DNA from: Lachnospiraceae bacterium
GTDB lineage: Bacteria; Bacillota; Clostridia; Lachnospirales; Lachnospiraceae
Direction of reading: 5' to 3'
Length of the DNA stretch: 64,000 nucleotides
Assembly: GCA_015056815.1 (NCBI GenBank)
Contig: SVFN01000005.1
Location: 62,001 to 126,000, forward strand
Under the pieces are notes generated by a model, which was given only the letters and a program-made list of their open reading frames with translations, had not been told where the DNA came from and made no database searches. Shown one piece after another: positions 39,301 to 49,074 of this stretch (position 1 is its first letter; each line of letters opens with the position of its first letter). The position numbers were made by a program, and so were the translations under genes.

Positions 39301-39928
39301 GCGCCAGACTCCAGCCTGCAAACACTTTGCTCTCATCCGCCCATTTGGCATCTGTAAAATAGGTACTGCCCGCATAGCCGATCACCGTACCCGGCGCATA
39401 CTTTTTGGTAATGCGCGCCACATCCTCGATCGTACCGCCATTGGCATTAAAGGTAACGCTATAAGGATCTCCCCATACTGCAGTAAACTCTGTATCTTTT
39501 GTCACCAGATATTCATACTTTCCTGTATAAAGCTGGGAACCGTCCGCGGTATTACTCCAGCCTAAAAAGATCTTGTCCGGCTCCGCATGCACCAGTGCGC
39601 TCTCCTCTCCGGCACCGAGCAGAATCGTGCTTCCCTTTTCCACATCACAGACAACCGAATCGCTTCCCTGCGAAGACGTCACTTTGGCCCCTGCAGCAGT
39701 GCTCTTAAGCTGCAGCTGAAGCTGCTCTTGAAACTGCCCGTTTTCTCCGGCATGAAACGTGATCTTGCAGGAAGATGCGGCAACTGTCTGGGGCAGGATC
39801 GCATTCTCCGATACACCGGCCGCCCCTTCCTTTGCCTGTACATTCCATGGAACCGCCATCCAGAACAAAAGCGTGATGACAGCAAAAAATAACCGTATAT
39901 TCTGAGATTTATGATCTGATCTGTGCAT
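36329..39928 (-). CDS. Secreted InlB B-repeat/List_Bact repeat surface protein
   Basis: Signal peptide. Many repeats of the type YDANGG....FGGWSLTKNGEVI......DMTLYAVWKK. C-terminal Fn3-like segment; no LPXTG seen. Confidence 0.9.
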   Translation of the reverse strand: MHRSDHKSQNIRLFFAVITLLFWMAVPWNVQAKEGAAGVSENAILPQTVAASSCKITFHAGENGQFQEQLQLQLKSTAAGAKVTSSQGSDSVVCDVEKGSTILLGAGEESALVHAEPDKIFLGWSNTADGSQLYTGKYEYLVTKDTEFTAVWGDPYSVTFNANGGTIEDVARITKKYAPGTVIGYAGSTYFTDAKWADESKVFAGWSLAQDGSGTAYSNSNSYTVKGNVTLYAVWKDTVRIRFVIEKGTAIRSSSGQAAPEEVTEFDTFVQKGSYYSLYTSNETFNGYTIKATKGNNIAFAGWNTGLNAQEVLPGITAERNTTLYPVWKQAFDVTLDLNGGSYKNSRDAITVERKIEGSSLLSAASAYSYTLTPPQGMLFFGWSRTADASGGLITYEDKLTADTTLYAVFKPKKTVTYDANGGYFGVNITTQKQDYPQGQSLNYYYTSPPSINNDHLAFGGWSLTKNGEVITDINTMKVESDMTLYAVWKKAYLITFLANGGSLSYYDAEKGIGDLVSSTTRKVIEGKSFVESNAWIPSAYATKRNYGFHCWVTDEGKRKDALSSFIPARDMTITAAWLPVVTVTYDGNGRNLAEDMPDYSRKYITGRITLSHPEVDGFKVVEWSTTADGRNVVNEDTFEAKKDITLYAVWKKVVAVTVHANEGKLASYWGASIYRDDQEELSKMFAGSYYTDKPMNYVGNTAVRDGYAFAGWSTEANGETVDLSNFTPTEDTNLYASWTDQYFTVTFKGMLYGEYRIPENGSLVYFERWCHYFDRPTQKFIGFSETEGGQVININTYRVTQDVTLYTVFEEKEYDQDGKEFDNTDTTIPQTDEEAKQKAGQLVKSAEDEELLDLTGFRIPSESSLRIQDVTKVKDQNALNSLKDVVYGVINAAKETQTTVQALKLFDLNAKGKGQIGIYIGKSFTGLYAVVGHYHDGNWSTQQCEVDPNGYIYPNFVTFSPIYIGVTTSSKRLTNIRTTEAGATFAHTHRYDSKWTIDRKATFTKDGQKSRHCKECLESSFVTVIPKVAQVCFAEEILTYKGKNRKPKLVIKDSTGRSLKENTDYTLTIPKNCKEIGAYTATVTLKGDYSGSRTLKFYIGPKNASGLKLSAKSRGIKVTWRKQTKNTDGYEISYSLKKNFAKAKTQTIRNNKATWVILKGLRSKQSTYYVRIRSYKKIREKKYYSAWSKAKKIVLNKK

Positions 39929-40009
39929 ATTCTTTCTCCTTCCTGCTTTTTTCTTCCGGATCTGTCTGCAGCAGTAAGACAGTCCTTATGGTTTATATCG
40001 GCTTTTTTC

Positions 40010-40936
40010 TCACTTTTCTTTACTGATTTTATAGTTTCCGTTTCCGTCTCCTTCAATCACAATGGTACCGTTTTGCAGGGAAGTATAGTAATCGGTCTGT
40101 CTTTGGGTTAACAGCGCACACACCTCATCCTCCATGGGTTCCTCCTCCCCGTCTGTGACAAGTACGATTTTGGGTGTTACACTGTCTAAAAGATCATCCG
40201 TCTTTTTGTTTCCGTCACCATGATGGGGCAGTTTACACACATCATAATGCCTGCCTTCTTCGCGCTCCAGAAATGCTTTGATTCCTTTTTTCTCCAGATC
40301 CCCGGTAAACAGATAGCTGTCTTTTCCATACTCTGCCTTTAGCAAAAGAGAAAGATCATTATCGTTTTCCTCCCATGCATCATAGACGATCCCCGAACTT
40401 TCAACCGTAAATGTCGCGCCGTCCGCTTCCAGGAATACCCGGTCGGATACGCGCTCTGTCCCGGCATCGCTTTTTTGCAGTGCCGCGACCATTTTGCGAT
40501 ACTGCTCCCCATGTCCGGTATAATCGGGAAGATAAATCTTTCCCACTCTGAACGCGGATAAGATCCCGGCCGCACCACCCTCGTGATCTTTATCAAAATG
40601 GGTAATGACCATCGTATCGATCCGGCTTACCCCGTTTTCTTTCAAATACGTTATGACCCTGTCTGCTGTCTGCTCATATCCGGTATCCAGCAAAAGCGTA
40701 TACGTTTTTGTCTGCAGTAAAATACAATCCCCTTTTCCGACATCGATGCAGCTCACCCGCAGTCCCCGGATGTCCAGACCGTCCTCTTTTTTTACGCCTT
40801 CGCCTTCCTCCTTCACTCCCCGGACAGCTTCTGCCCTGTCTCCGGCATCAGACGGTATTGTTGCAGCCTCCTGACAGCCGGTCAGCAAAAGGCACAGCCA
40901 AAAACAGAACCAGTATTTTTTGATCGCTCGTTTCAA
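40010..40936 (-). CDS. ComEC/Rec2-like metallo-beta-lactamase-fold hydrolase, lipoprotein
   Basis: Lipobox LCLLLTGCQE; DVGKGDCILLQTKTYTLLLDTG; MVITHFDKDHEGG; YLFTGDLEKKG; LPHHGDGNKKTDDLL. Confidence 0.88.
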   Translation of the reverse strand: MKRAIKKYWFCFWLCLLLTGCQEAATIPSDAGDRAEAVRGVKEEGEGVKKEDGLDIRGLRVSCIDVGKGDCILLQTKTYTLLLDTGYEQTADRVITYLKENGVSRIDTMVITHFDKDHEGGAAGILSAFRVGKIYLPDYTGHGEQYRKMVAALQKSDAGTERVSDRVFLEADGATFTVESSGIVYDAWEENDNDLSLLLKAEYGKDSYLFTGDLEKKGIKAFLEREEGRHYDVCKLPHHGDGNKKTDDLLDSVTPKIVLVTDGEEEPMEDEVCALLTQRQTDYYTSLQNGTIVIEGDGNGNYKISKEK

Positions 40937-40938
40937 GA

Positions 40939-43900
40939 CTAAAAGCTCAACTCCTCTCCCAGATGAAAACTGTAAATGATTTTCTCTTTATTCGGAAACG
41001 TTGTCAGCTTGCGAAGTGCTTCTCCATAATAGTCAAGCTGTGTCTGATAACGTCTTACCAGCGCCTGTCCACTTTCAATACGGTCCGTCTTATAATCGAG
41101 CACCACGACCTGTGCTTCACCGGTTTCGTCCGTCTCGACAAAGAATACATCTATGATACCCTGGATCAGGACTTCTTCCAGGCCCGCCGAAACCTCCTGT
41201 CTGATGCGGTTTGCATCCACTGCCATGACAAAGGGCTGCTCCTTATAAAGCTTCCCTGCCCTGTCTGCGCGCGCCATGCGGTAAGCACTTTTACTTTCCA
41301 GAAATTTCTGTATGTGTTTTTGTGATACCAGTCCGATATCTTCCTTCATTTTTCCGCATGTCCCGATCCGCTCAAACTCCTGTTTCGTAAAGTCTGCCAC
41401 GGTATCGGCGGGAAGAGGGGCATAGTTTCCTTCCCGATGTTCCTCATAAAGCCTGTAAAGCGCCTTATAATCGATCAGCTCCAGTAGCCGGTGATACGCC
41501 GTTCCGCGCGCCGTTCCGCCTGCTTCTTCTTTCTGCCTGCAAAATCCGGGCAGATAAGGTCTTGCCGTTTCATCGGTCTCAAACACAACCTGTGTTTCCT
41601 CATCCTCATGAATATGCGCTTTTTTCAATTCCGAGACACTGGTCTTGGTATAAAGAGTGCTCAGATAATCGTAAGGATACTGATATGAAAATTTTTCTTC
41701 AAACTGCAGACAGAGTCTGTCTTTTTCGCCATCCTCCCCACTGTGCTGCCCGCATCCGCTTATAAATGCCTCCAGCCTTTTCCTTCCCGTAAGCCCCGAC
41801 AGCTCCTTTGCCACCTGTGCTCCCAAAAGATCGCCATCATGAAAAACAGTCGTAGCAAAACCGTTTCTGCCGACAGCACTCACCACATATTCCAGGTGAG
41901 ACTGCATGGAGGACAGTCTGGAAAACGGGACCGTCCCGCCTCCCATACTGACCGCTTCCCACTTCGTTACAAGCTTTTCGTAGTCCGCCACTGCACCACA
42001 CAAAAACAGTTTCTCACGTGCTCTTGTCATCCCGACATATAAGATCCTCAGTTCCTCGCCCAGCGTATCCAGTTTCATTTTTTGTGCCAGGATCTCTTTC
42101 CGAAGGCTCTTTCTTTTGACACGATTGTTACAATCAATGACCGGGACTGCCAGACCATAATCCACATCCATAAACAGTATTCCTCTCAGATCCAGCAGAT
42201 TGATCTTTTTGGCCATGCCTGCCATAAAGCAGATGGGAAACTCCAGTCCCTTACTCTTATGGATCGACATGATCCGGACAACGTCTGCATCCTCCGCCAT
42301 CTGATCCGCCTCTCCAAAATCCACTTCATATTTCTGCAGTTTTTCCATATAGTGAATAAAAGAATACAGACCATGATAGCTTGTCTTTTCAAAATCCACA
42401 GCCCTCTGTAAGAGCATTTCCACGTTTGCCCTGCGTCCTCTGCCGTCCGGCATCGCCTCCACATATTCCGGATAGTGATAATCCTTCATCATGATACAGA
42501 GAAGTCTGTAAATATCCGTATGATCTGACAAGGTGCGATATTTTTCAATCTGCTCCCTTAGTCTGACTGCTTTTTCCTCTTTTGCGGTCAGAAGGTTCTC
42601 ATACAGGCACTTGTCCGGATCCCGAAGACGGAGCGCTGCCAGGTCATCCGCCGTCATACCGCCAAATACGGAAGTCATGACCGCGGTCAGCGGGATATCA
42701 TGATAAGGATTCTTTAAAACTCTCAGGAAATTTAAGACATTTTGCACCTCATCCGCCGCAAAATACCCAGTCTTGCTTTCCGTATACACCGGGATCCCTC
42801 TGTCATTTAATGCCTTTTTGAACACCTCATCCCAGCCCTGGTTGCTGCGAAGAAGGATCACAATGTCCCTGTATCCGGCCGGCCGTGGCTTTCCCGTCTC
42901 TTCATCTGTGATCTGAAAGCTGCCCACCAGTTCCTCTATTTTGGAAGCCACCATGACAGCTTCCTTCTGCCGCCTGTTTCGCAAGATCTCCTCATTCTCA
43001 GCAGTTCTTTCGGTCGCTCCTTTTTCGGACATTTCGGGATCCGCCTCCTCGTAGATCAAAAGTTCTGTCTGAAATCCCCCCCGGTTTCCTGAAATCTCAG
43101 GATACACTGCTCCCGCATAAAGTGCTGCTTTTTCATCATATTCCACACCGCCCACAGCCTCTGTCATGATCTTTTCAAACACCTGATTGACGCTCTCAAT
43201 GACCTCCCTGCGGCTTCGGAAGTTTTTGCTCAGATCAATTCGCTCGCAGGCGTTTGACGGATCTGCCTTTTCGTCCTTTTTTTCATAAGCCTTATACTTT
43301 TCCAGAAAAATCTCGGGTCTTGCCAGACGGAAGCGGTAAATACTCTGCTTGATATCCCCGACCATAAAACGGTTGTTTGGCTGATTGCTATCTTCTCTGG
43401 AAATGGCAGACAACATCAGCTCCTGCACCAGATTGGAATCCTGATACTCATCGATCATGATCTGCTCAAAGTAATCCCGATAGGAAGCTGCCGTCTGTCC
43501 GGGTTCTTTCGTTTCCTCATCCAGTAAGATCTTTAATGCCAGATGCTCCATGTCCGAAAAATCGATCACGCCTCTGTCTCTTTTGTATGCCTCAAAGCGC
43601 TCCAGGTATGAGATCGTCAGATCGATCAGTGTTTCTACCGCTGCTTTGGACTGTGCGAGTCCTTCCGTTACACGTCCGGCCGATTCAAAAAACAGACTGT
43701 TTTTCAAGGTTTTGACATCCTCTTTGATCATTTCCCTAAGGATCTTGAAGCCTGTTTTTTTCTCCTCACTGACACTCTCATCTTTCTTGCGGGATAACGT
43801 GGAAAACTTACAGTCCGCCAGTTTCTTACGAAGTGTCTCATAATCCTTTGCAGCAAAAAGATCATCCAGAAGTGCAGCATCCTTTTTGACATTTTCGGCA

Positions 43901-44640
43901 TACATATAAGGACCGTCCTTTTCTTCACAAAGCTGCATCATTTTTCCTGCAAGTCTTCGGTCTTCCAGCAGATAGCGGTATGCATACAGCATTCCGAGCT
44001 GCATCCAGTCTGTCTGATCCGGCGAATAATCCTCTCCGATCTTATAATCCCGTTTACATCGCTCCAGCCACTTTTTCGGCTCGGGATAACTTAACGCAAA
44101 ATCTGCCAGCTTTTCCACGAGCTGCGCAAGAGCCGTATCCCTCACGCCCGGAGCGAAATAATCCTTGCAATGCAAAAATGCTTCGGAACGTTGCGTGTAG
44201 CATTCCTCAAACAGCGCTTTCTTCACATCTTCCCTCATCAGGCTGGTCTCGCCCTCATCTGCGATCCGAAAAGCTGGATCCAGACCGATCTCATGAAAGT
44301 GATTGTGCAAGAGGAACAGACAAAAGCTGTGGATCGTCATGATCATGGCATTGTGAACAAGCGCCGCCTGTCTTGCCAGATTGGGATCCTCCGGCTCCTC
44401 CTCCAGCTTTCTTATGATGGCCTGATAGATTCTTTCACGCATCTGAGCTGCCGCCGCATTTGTGAATGTCACGACCAGAAGTCTGTCGATGTCCACCGGT
44501 TTCTCTTTATCCGTTATCAGCTGAATGATCCGCTCCACCAGTACAGCCGTTTTACCGCTGCCCGCTGCTGCCGCCACCAGGACATTACTGTTTCTGATAT
44601 CGATAACCCTTTGCTGATCCTCGGTAAAATTCATTGCCAT
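40939..44640 (-). CDS. addA: Helicase-exonuclease AddAB subunit AddA
   Basis: FTEDQQRVIDIRNSNVLVAAAAGSGKTAVLVERII; VTFTNAAAAQMRERI; nuclease motif VVLDYKTDRIESG. Confidence 0.96.
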   Translation of the reverse strand: MAMNFTEDQQRVIDIRNSNVLVAAAAGSGKTAVLVERIIQLITDKEKPVDIDRLLVVTFTNAAAAQMRERIYQAIIRKLEEEPEDPNLARQAALVHNAMIMTIHSFCLFLLHNHFHEIGLDPAFRIADEGETSLMREDVKKALFEECYTQRSEAFLHCKDYFAPGVRDTALAQLVEKLADFALSYPEPKKWLERCKRDYKIGEDYSPDQTDWMQLGMLYAYRYLLEDRRLAGKMMQLCEEKDGPYMYAENVKKDAALLDDLFAAKDYETLRKKLADCKFSTLSRKKDESVSEEKKTGFKILREMIKEDVKTLKNSLFFESAGRVTEGLAQSKAAVETLIDLTISYLERFEAYKRDRGVIDFSDMEHLALKILLDEETKEPGQTAASYRDYFEQIMIDEYQDSNLVQELMLSAISREDSNQPNNRFMVGDIKQSIYRFRLARPEIFLEKYKAYEKKDEKADPSNACERIDLSKNFRSRREVIESVNQVFEKIMTEAVGGVEYDEKAALYAGAVYPEISGNRGGFQTELLIYEEADPEMSEKGATERTAENEEILRNRRQKEAVMVASKIEELVGSFQITDEETGKPRPAGYRDIVILLRSNQGWDEVFKKALNDRGIPVYTESKTGYFAADEVQNVLNFLRVLKNPYHDIPLTAVMTSVFGGMTADDLAALRLRDPDKCLYENLLTAKEEKAVRLREQIEKYRTLSDHTDIYRLLCIMMKDYHYPEYVEAMPDGRGRRANVEMLLQRAVDFEKTSYHGLYSFIHYMEKLQKYEVDFGEADQMAEDADVVRIMSIHKSKGLEFPICFMAGMAKKINLLDLRGILFMDVDYGLAVPVIDCNNRVKRKSLRKEILAQKMKLDTLGEELRILYVGMTRAREKLFLCGAVADYEKLVTKWEAVSMGGGTVPFSRLSSMQSHLEYVVSAVGRNGFATTVFHDGDLLGAQVAKELSGLTGRKRLEAFISGCGQHSGEDGEKDRLCLQFEEKFSYQYPYDYLSTLYTKTSVSELKKAHIHEDEETQVVFETDETARPYLPGFCRQKEEAGGTARGTAYHRLLELIDYKALYRLYEEHREGNYAPLPADTVADFTKQEFERIGTCGKMKEDIGLVSQKHIQKFLESKSAYRMARADRAGKLYKEQPFVMAVDANRIRQEVSAGLEEVLIQGIIDVFFVETDETGEAQVVVLDYKTDRIESGQALVRRYQTQLDYYGEALRKLTTFPNKEKIIYSFHLGEELSF

Positions 44641-44643
44641 GTC

Positions 44644-47600
44644 CTAATCCTCCTTTCCGACAGCATCCGCGATCAGGTTCCACGCCTCATCCTGTCCGAT
44701 CCTGTCCAGATCTCTCATCCGGAATCCCTCTATACGCGGGTCAAAATGGCAGATCCCTTTGTAGCTGCAATAAGTACAGGCATTCTTTTTATCCTTACAG
44801 TACGGATTCACTGCGATCTCTCCTTCGTAGACCTTTTTTTCGACCTCAGACATTTTATGATCCACATACTCCATAAGAAGCTCCATCTGCGCCTGCGATG
44901 CTGTGATGGAATTTGCCGTAAAGCAGCCGTCTTTTTTGCGCTTTAAGGGTATCACGTCCGATTCGGTTTCAAACTCCCGGTCCATTGCCCGGATCACCTG
45001 TTCTTCTTCTGACACCAGACCGGTCATCTTCATCTTTTCCAGCAGTTTTTTCTCCACCTCATTTATCAGCAAAGAATCGTCCACACCGAACAGATCACCC
45101 TCTTCTGACTCGGCTATGGGATTCTGGAACTGATAGTAAACCATTGCCGCCGGAAGCACTTTTTTGTCCTTCTGTTTTTTCTGCTCTGTCTCCACCGCCG
45201 CTTTCATATAGACAGCAAGCTGCATCTTCAGTCCAAAATAAAATTCGACCGGATCGAACTCGTTTTTTCCGGATTTATAATCCACGACCTTGACATAGAC
45301 CTCTCCATCCTTTTCGTAGGTATCCACGCGGTCGATCCGTCCTTTCGCCTTGATGTTTTCTCCTACATAAAACGGCATCTCGAAATAGCGCGGCTCGAAC
45401 AGCCCCTTCGCCATCTGATAGCGGAGGGTCCTCAGGGTTCTCTTTAAGATCCGTGTCATGTCTGTCACTGCATACAGATTCTCTTCGCTGCTGTAAAAAA
45501 GAGCATTCTCATATTCTTTGGCAAGCGTCTCCATGGTGTTCTCGACAAACACATCCGCCTCCTCAAGCGGGAAATCCATCCAGTGATAACCGTTTGTCTT
45601 TAAAAACTCTGCAAACCGCTTCATGACTTCATGATAAACAGTTCCCATGTCCGCACGGCTGACATCAAACTCCGTCTCTTCGTTTATCTTCAGACCATAC
45701 TGAAGAAAATGCGCAAACGCGCAGGCTGAAAAGCGTTCCAGCCTCCCGACGCTGCTCTCCACGATATCTCCGTACAAAGCCCTTGCAAGATCTGCGGAAA
45801 GGCTCTGCGGCCTGTATGTGAGAAATGCTGCTTCCAGAAATTGACGGATCCTTTCTTCTTCCCCTTCTTTGCAGTAAGCCCTGATCAAAGCCTCAAGCAC
45901 TTCCCTCTTCTCATCCGTATCCAGTTCTCCTCTGGCATATTCTCCCATAAGCGCTGCCAGATCGTCCAGGCCGTCTTCCCTGGTGGCAATCCTGTCTGCC
46001 AGCGAGAGTTCGGAAGCATATCTGACAGACAGACGCGGAAACAGTTTCTGTACCACGCCCACCAGATAGGATTTTCTTACCGTCTTGCCCGCATTATCCA
46101 CTCTGCTGTAGGACAGGTACAATCTCTCTGACGGTTTTGTCATGTTCAGGTACAGATACAGCCGCTGTAAAAAGATCTGTTCTCTGGGCGTCGGTGCCAG
46201 CTCATGCCCCGCTCCGCGCAAAAATTCTCTTTCCATATCCGACAAAAGGCCGCCGCCCTTGCTGTCTTTTGGAACAGCACCATCATTTATCCCTAAAAAA
46301 AACAGTGTTTTGACCTGTTTTAATCGCGTTCTCTCGATATCTCCCACCACTACCTGATCCATATTCTGTGGAATCGTGCCGATCGTGATCTCACTCAGAC
46401 CCGCCTTTAAGATCTGTGCAAACTCGTCAAGCTCTAATTCTTCACCGGATAAAAGATCGTGCATCTGGTCAAACAGGTCAACGACCGCCTGATATACCTG
46501 CGCATATTCCCTCGCTCCTGCCAGATCCCCTTTTTCTTCAAACTGTATGCGATACTGCTCCATTTTATCCTGAAGTCCGGCCCTAACACAGATTTCATAT
46601 ACCGCTTCGATCAGTTTTTCTGCCGGCACACCTTTTTGCAGCGATAGCACACGCAACGGTTCTGTCAGATCTGCAAATTTCTGTCTGCTTGCATTGAGTT
46701 CTTCCAGTTCGTGCGTTTCCAGTCGGTCTGCGCCTCTTGTAAACAGTCGCTCATACGCTTTTTCCCCGCGTATGCCATACCGTTCCAGATACAGTTCCAG
46801 TCTGTCTGTTTCTTCCCTTGTCAGACCCGCCAGCATCGTGCGAAGGAACCGCATCACACTTTCTTTCGTAAAGTCCTGTACAAACAGCTCCAGCAAAGAA
46901 AGAACGAATTCAGACATGGGATGAAACAGGATCCCTCTGGTCTTATCCATATATAGAGGCACTTCATAATCGTCGAACTCTGTCTGTAAAAGATGTTCGA
47001 AACGGGACAGATCTCCCGTGACCACCGCAATATCCCGATAGGCATATCCTTCTTCCCTCACCAGCCTTTTGATCTCCAAAAGCATCGCCTGCAGTTCTTT
47101 TCTGGGATTGAAGCATTCGGTCAGAACGATATGGGAGGTCACATCCTCATACTGTCTGCGCCCTGCCCGAAACAGATGCTTCTCCAAAAAGCCAAGCTCC
47201 GCGTTTTCATGGAAGCGGGCAGCATATGCCCTGTCCCCCTCCTCCCCGGATGTCGTCAGCACAATATCTTTCTTCTTTTCGATCTGTTCTTCTGCAGCGA
47301 TCTTAGAAAGGATCTCGTATGTATGGCGGCTTAAATAAAACAGCTTTTCCTCTGCCTGCATCTGCTCCCCCCGGACATCCTCCACCCCGTCCGCTACCAG
47401 CGTAACCATCACTTCATCCGCCACCAGAAGCAGCTTCTTTAGCAGTTTATTCTGGATCGGCGTAAATCCGGTAAATCCATCTAAAACAACCACACTGTTT
47501 TTTACCACTTCCGACCGGGGCAAAAGCTCGCACAGTCTGTCCAGCTGTTCCTCCGTGGTAATGTATCTGCCTCTGATATAATCCGAAAAGGCTTCCCGTA

Positions 47601-48087
47601 AGATCCGCAGATCTCTCAGTTTATAAGCCAGTGACCCCTTTTTCTCCGAATAATCGATCAACTCATCCAGTTCCTTCTCTCCGATGTCATACTGATAAAA
47701 CTCTGAGAGCATGGATTTCACTTCATGAATATATCCGATCTTTTTTAAATGAGCCCCGATCACGGTCAGATCATCCTTCTTCTCCTCCGCCACCCGGCTT
47801 AAGATCAGATTCTTTCCGGTATCATCCAGCAAAATGGCAGGATCCTCTCCCAGCTCCTCCATGATACGCCAGCTGAGTCTGGAAAAGCTCAATACCTCGA
47901 TATTCATGATTCCCTTTCTGTCATTCGCCGGGAAGGTACACAGATCCTTCTGTGTCTGCATGGTAAACTGATCCGGTACCAATACCAGAAAATGTCCCGG
48001 ATCGGTCTTGGACCTTTCCAAAATCTGCTGATAGATAAAATGGCTTTTGCCACTGCCGCTGCCACCTAGGATAAACTGTAAGCTCAT
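44644..48087 (-). CDS. addB: Helicase-exonuclease AddAB subunit AddB
   Basis: MSLQFILGGSGSGKSHFIYQQI; VVDYKSGKNEFD; C-terminal Cys cluster NPYCKDKKNACTYCSYKGICHFD. Directly upstream of addA. Confidence 0.96.
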   Translation of the reverse strand: MSLQFILGGSGSGKSHFIYQQILERSKTDPGHFLVLVPDQFTMQTQKDLCTFPANDRKGIMNIEVLSFSRLSWRIMEELGEDPAILLDDTGKNLILSRVAEEKKDDLTVIGAHLKKIGYIHEVKSMLSEFYQYDIGEKELDELIDYSEKKGSLAYKLRDLRILREAFSDYIRGRYITTEEQLDRLCELLPRSEVVKNSVVVLDGFTGFTPIQNKLLKKLLLVADEVMVTLVADGVEDVRGEQMQAEEKLFYLSRHTYEILSKIAAEEQIEKKKDIVLTTSGEEGDRAYAARFHENAELGFLEKHLFRAGRRQYEDVTSHIVLTECFNPRKELQAMLLEIKRLVREEGYAYRDIAVVTGDLSRFEHLLQTEFDDYEVPLYMDKTRGILFHPMSEFVLSLLELFVQDFTKESVMRFLRTMLAGLTREETDRLELYLERYGIRGEKAYERLFTRGADRLETHELEELNASRQKFADLTEPLRVLSLQKGVPAEKLIEAVYEICVRAGLQDKMEQYRIQFEEKGDLAGAREYAQVYQAVVDLFDQMHDLLSGEELELDEFAQILKAGLSEITIGTIPQNMDQVVVGDIERTRLKQVKTLFFLGINDGAVPKDSKGGGLLSDMEREFLRGAGHELAPTPREQIFLQRLYLYLNMTKPSERLYLSYSRVDNAGKTVRKSYLVGVVQKLFPRLSVRYASELSLADRIATREDGLDDLAALMGEYARGELDTDEKREVLEALIRAYCKEGEEERIRQFLEAAFLTYRPQSLSADLARALYGDIVESSVGRLERFSACAFAHFLQYGLKINEETEFDVSRADMGTVYHEVMKRFAEFLKTNGYHWMDFPLEEADVFVENTMETLAKEYENALFYSSEENLYAVTDMTRILKRTLRTLRYQMAKGLFEPRYFEMPFYVGENIKAKGRIDRVDTYEKDGEVYVKVVDYKSGKNEFDPVEFYFGLKMQLAVYMKAAVETEQKKQKDKKVLPAAMVYYQFQNPIAESEEGDLFGVDDSLLINEVEKKLLEKMKMTGLVSEEEQVIRAMDREFETESDVIPLKRKKDGCFTANSITASQAQMELLMEYVDHKMSEVEKKVYEGEIAVNPYCKDKKNACTYCSYKGICHFDPRIEGFRMRDLDRIGQDEAWNLIADAVGKED

Positions 48088-48287
48088 GCTGCTCCTCCCG
48101 CTTTTGTTTTTAAATATCTTTCTTTAGTATAATGGCGATCGGGAGACATTTCAACTGTTTGCCGAATATCCTGTTGTTGCGATAAAACGTCCGCCGAAGA
48201 AAAGGATTGATTTTTTCTCCCGTTTTCGATATGCTAAACGAAAGCGACCATTTGTTAGGATGTGGAACTTAAAATAGGAGATAAATT

Positions 48288-49049
48288 ATGAAAGAAACAT
48301 TATATACCATCCCCCTGACCGATGCCTTCCAGGCACACGATGAATGCCCTTTCTGTTTTGTGGAGCGTAATGTGGAGCAGGATCTTCTGGATCTGGTCTT
48401 AGGCTCCGGCTCCTCGTATATGGAAAGTGACATGCGTGAAAAGACAGATCATGCCGGTTTTTGCCGCGCACATTTCAAAAAAATGTTCGATTACGGAAAT
48501 ACACTTGGAAACGGCTGGATCTTAAAGACGCATTACCTGCAGATGCAAAAAGAATTTGACAAGCAGGTCAAAATGTTCTCACCTGCCAAGGCAGGCTTTA
48601 TGAATAAGCTCAAAAAGAACGAATTCGAGGGGAATTCCATGAGTCAGTGGGTGGCTGAAAAAAACAGATCCTGTTATATCTGTCAGGAATTTGACAAAAT
48701 GTATGATCGCTATCTGGATACCTTCTTCTTCATGTATACAAAGGATAACGAGATGACGGAAATGATCAAAAACAGCAAGGGCTTCTGTCTGACGCATTTC
48801 GGAGATCTGTGCCGCAGGGCGGATCTTGTCCTAAACGACAGACAAAAAGCTGCCTTTTATCCGCTTTTGTTTGGGATCATGAAGGAAAATCTGGCAAGAT
48901 TATCCGGGGATGTGAGCTGGCTGGTGGACAAATTCGATTATCGCAACAAAGACGCGGACTGGAAAAATTCCAGAGACGCCATACAGAGAGGCATGCAAAA
49001 ATTAAAGGGCGGCTACCCGGCTGATCCGGTATACAAACAGTCCAAATGA
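48288..49049 (+). CDS. DUF6062-like hypothetical protein
   Basis: MKETLYTIPLTDAFQAHDECPFCFVERNVEQDLLDLVLGSGSSYMESDMREKTDHAGFCRAHFKKMFDYGN; CxxC/CRAH-type motifs. Confidence 0.8.
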   Translation: MKETLYTIPLTDAFQAHDECPFCFVERNVEQDLLDLVLGSGSSYMESDMREKTDHAGFCRAHFKKMFDYGNTLGNGWILKTHYLQMQKEFDKQVKMFSPAKAGFMNKLKKNEFEGNSMSQWVAEKNRSCYICQEFDKMYDRYLDTFFFMYTKDNEMTEMIKNSKGFCLTHFGDLCRRADLVLNDRQKAAFYPLLFGIMKENLARLSGDVSWLVDKFDYRNKDADWKNSRDAIQRGMQKLKGGYPADPVYKQSK

Positions 49050-49074
49050 CAAAAAGGGAGACGACGCAGAGAGC

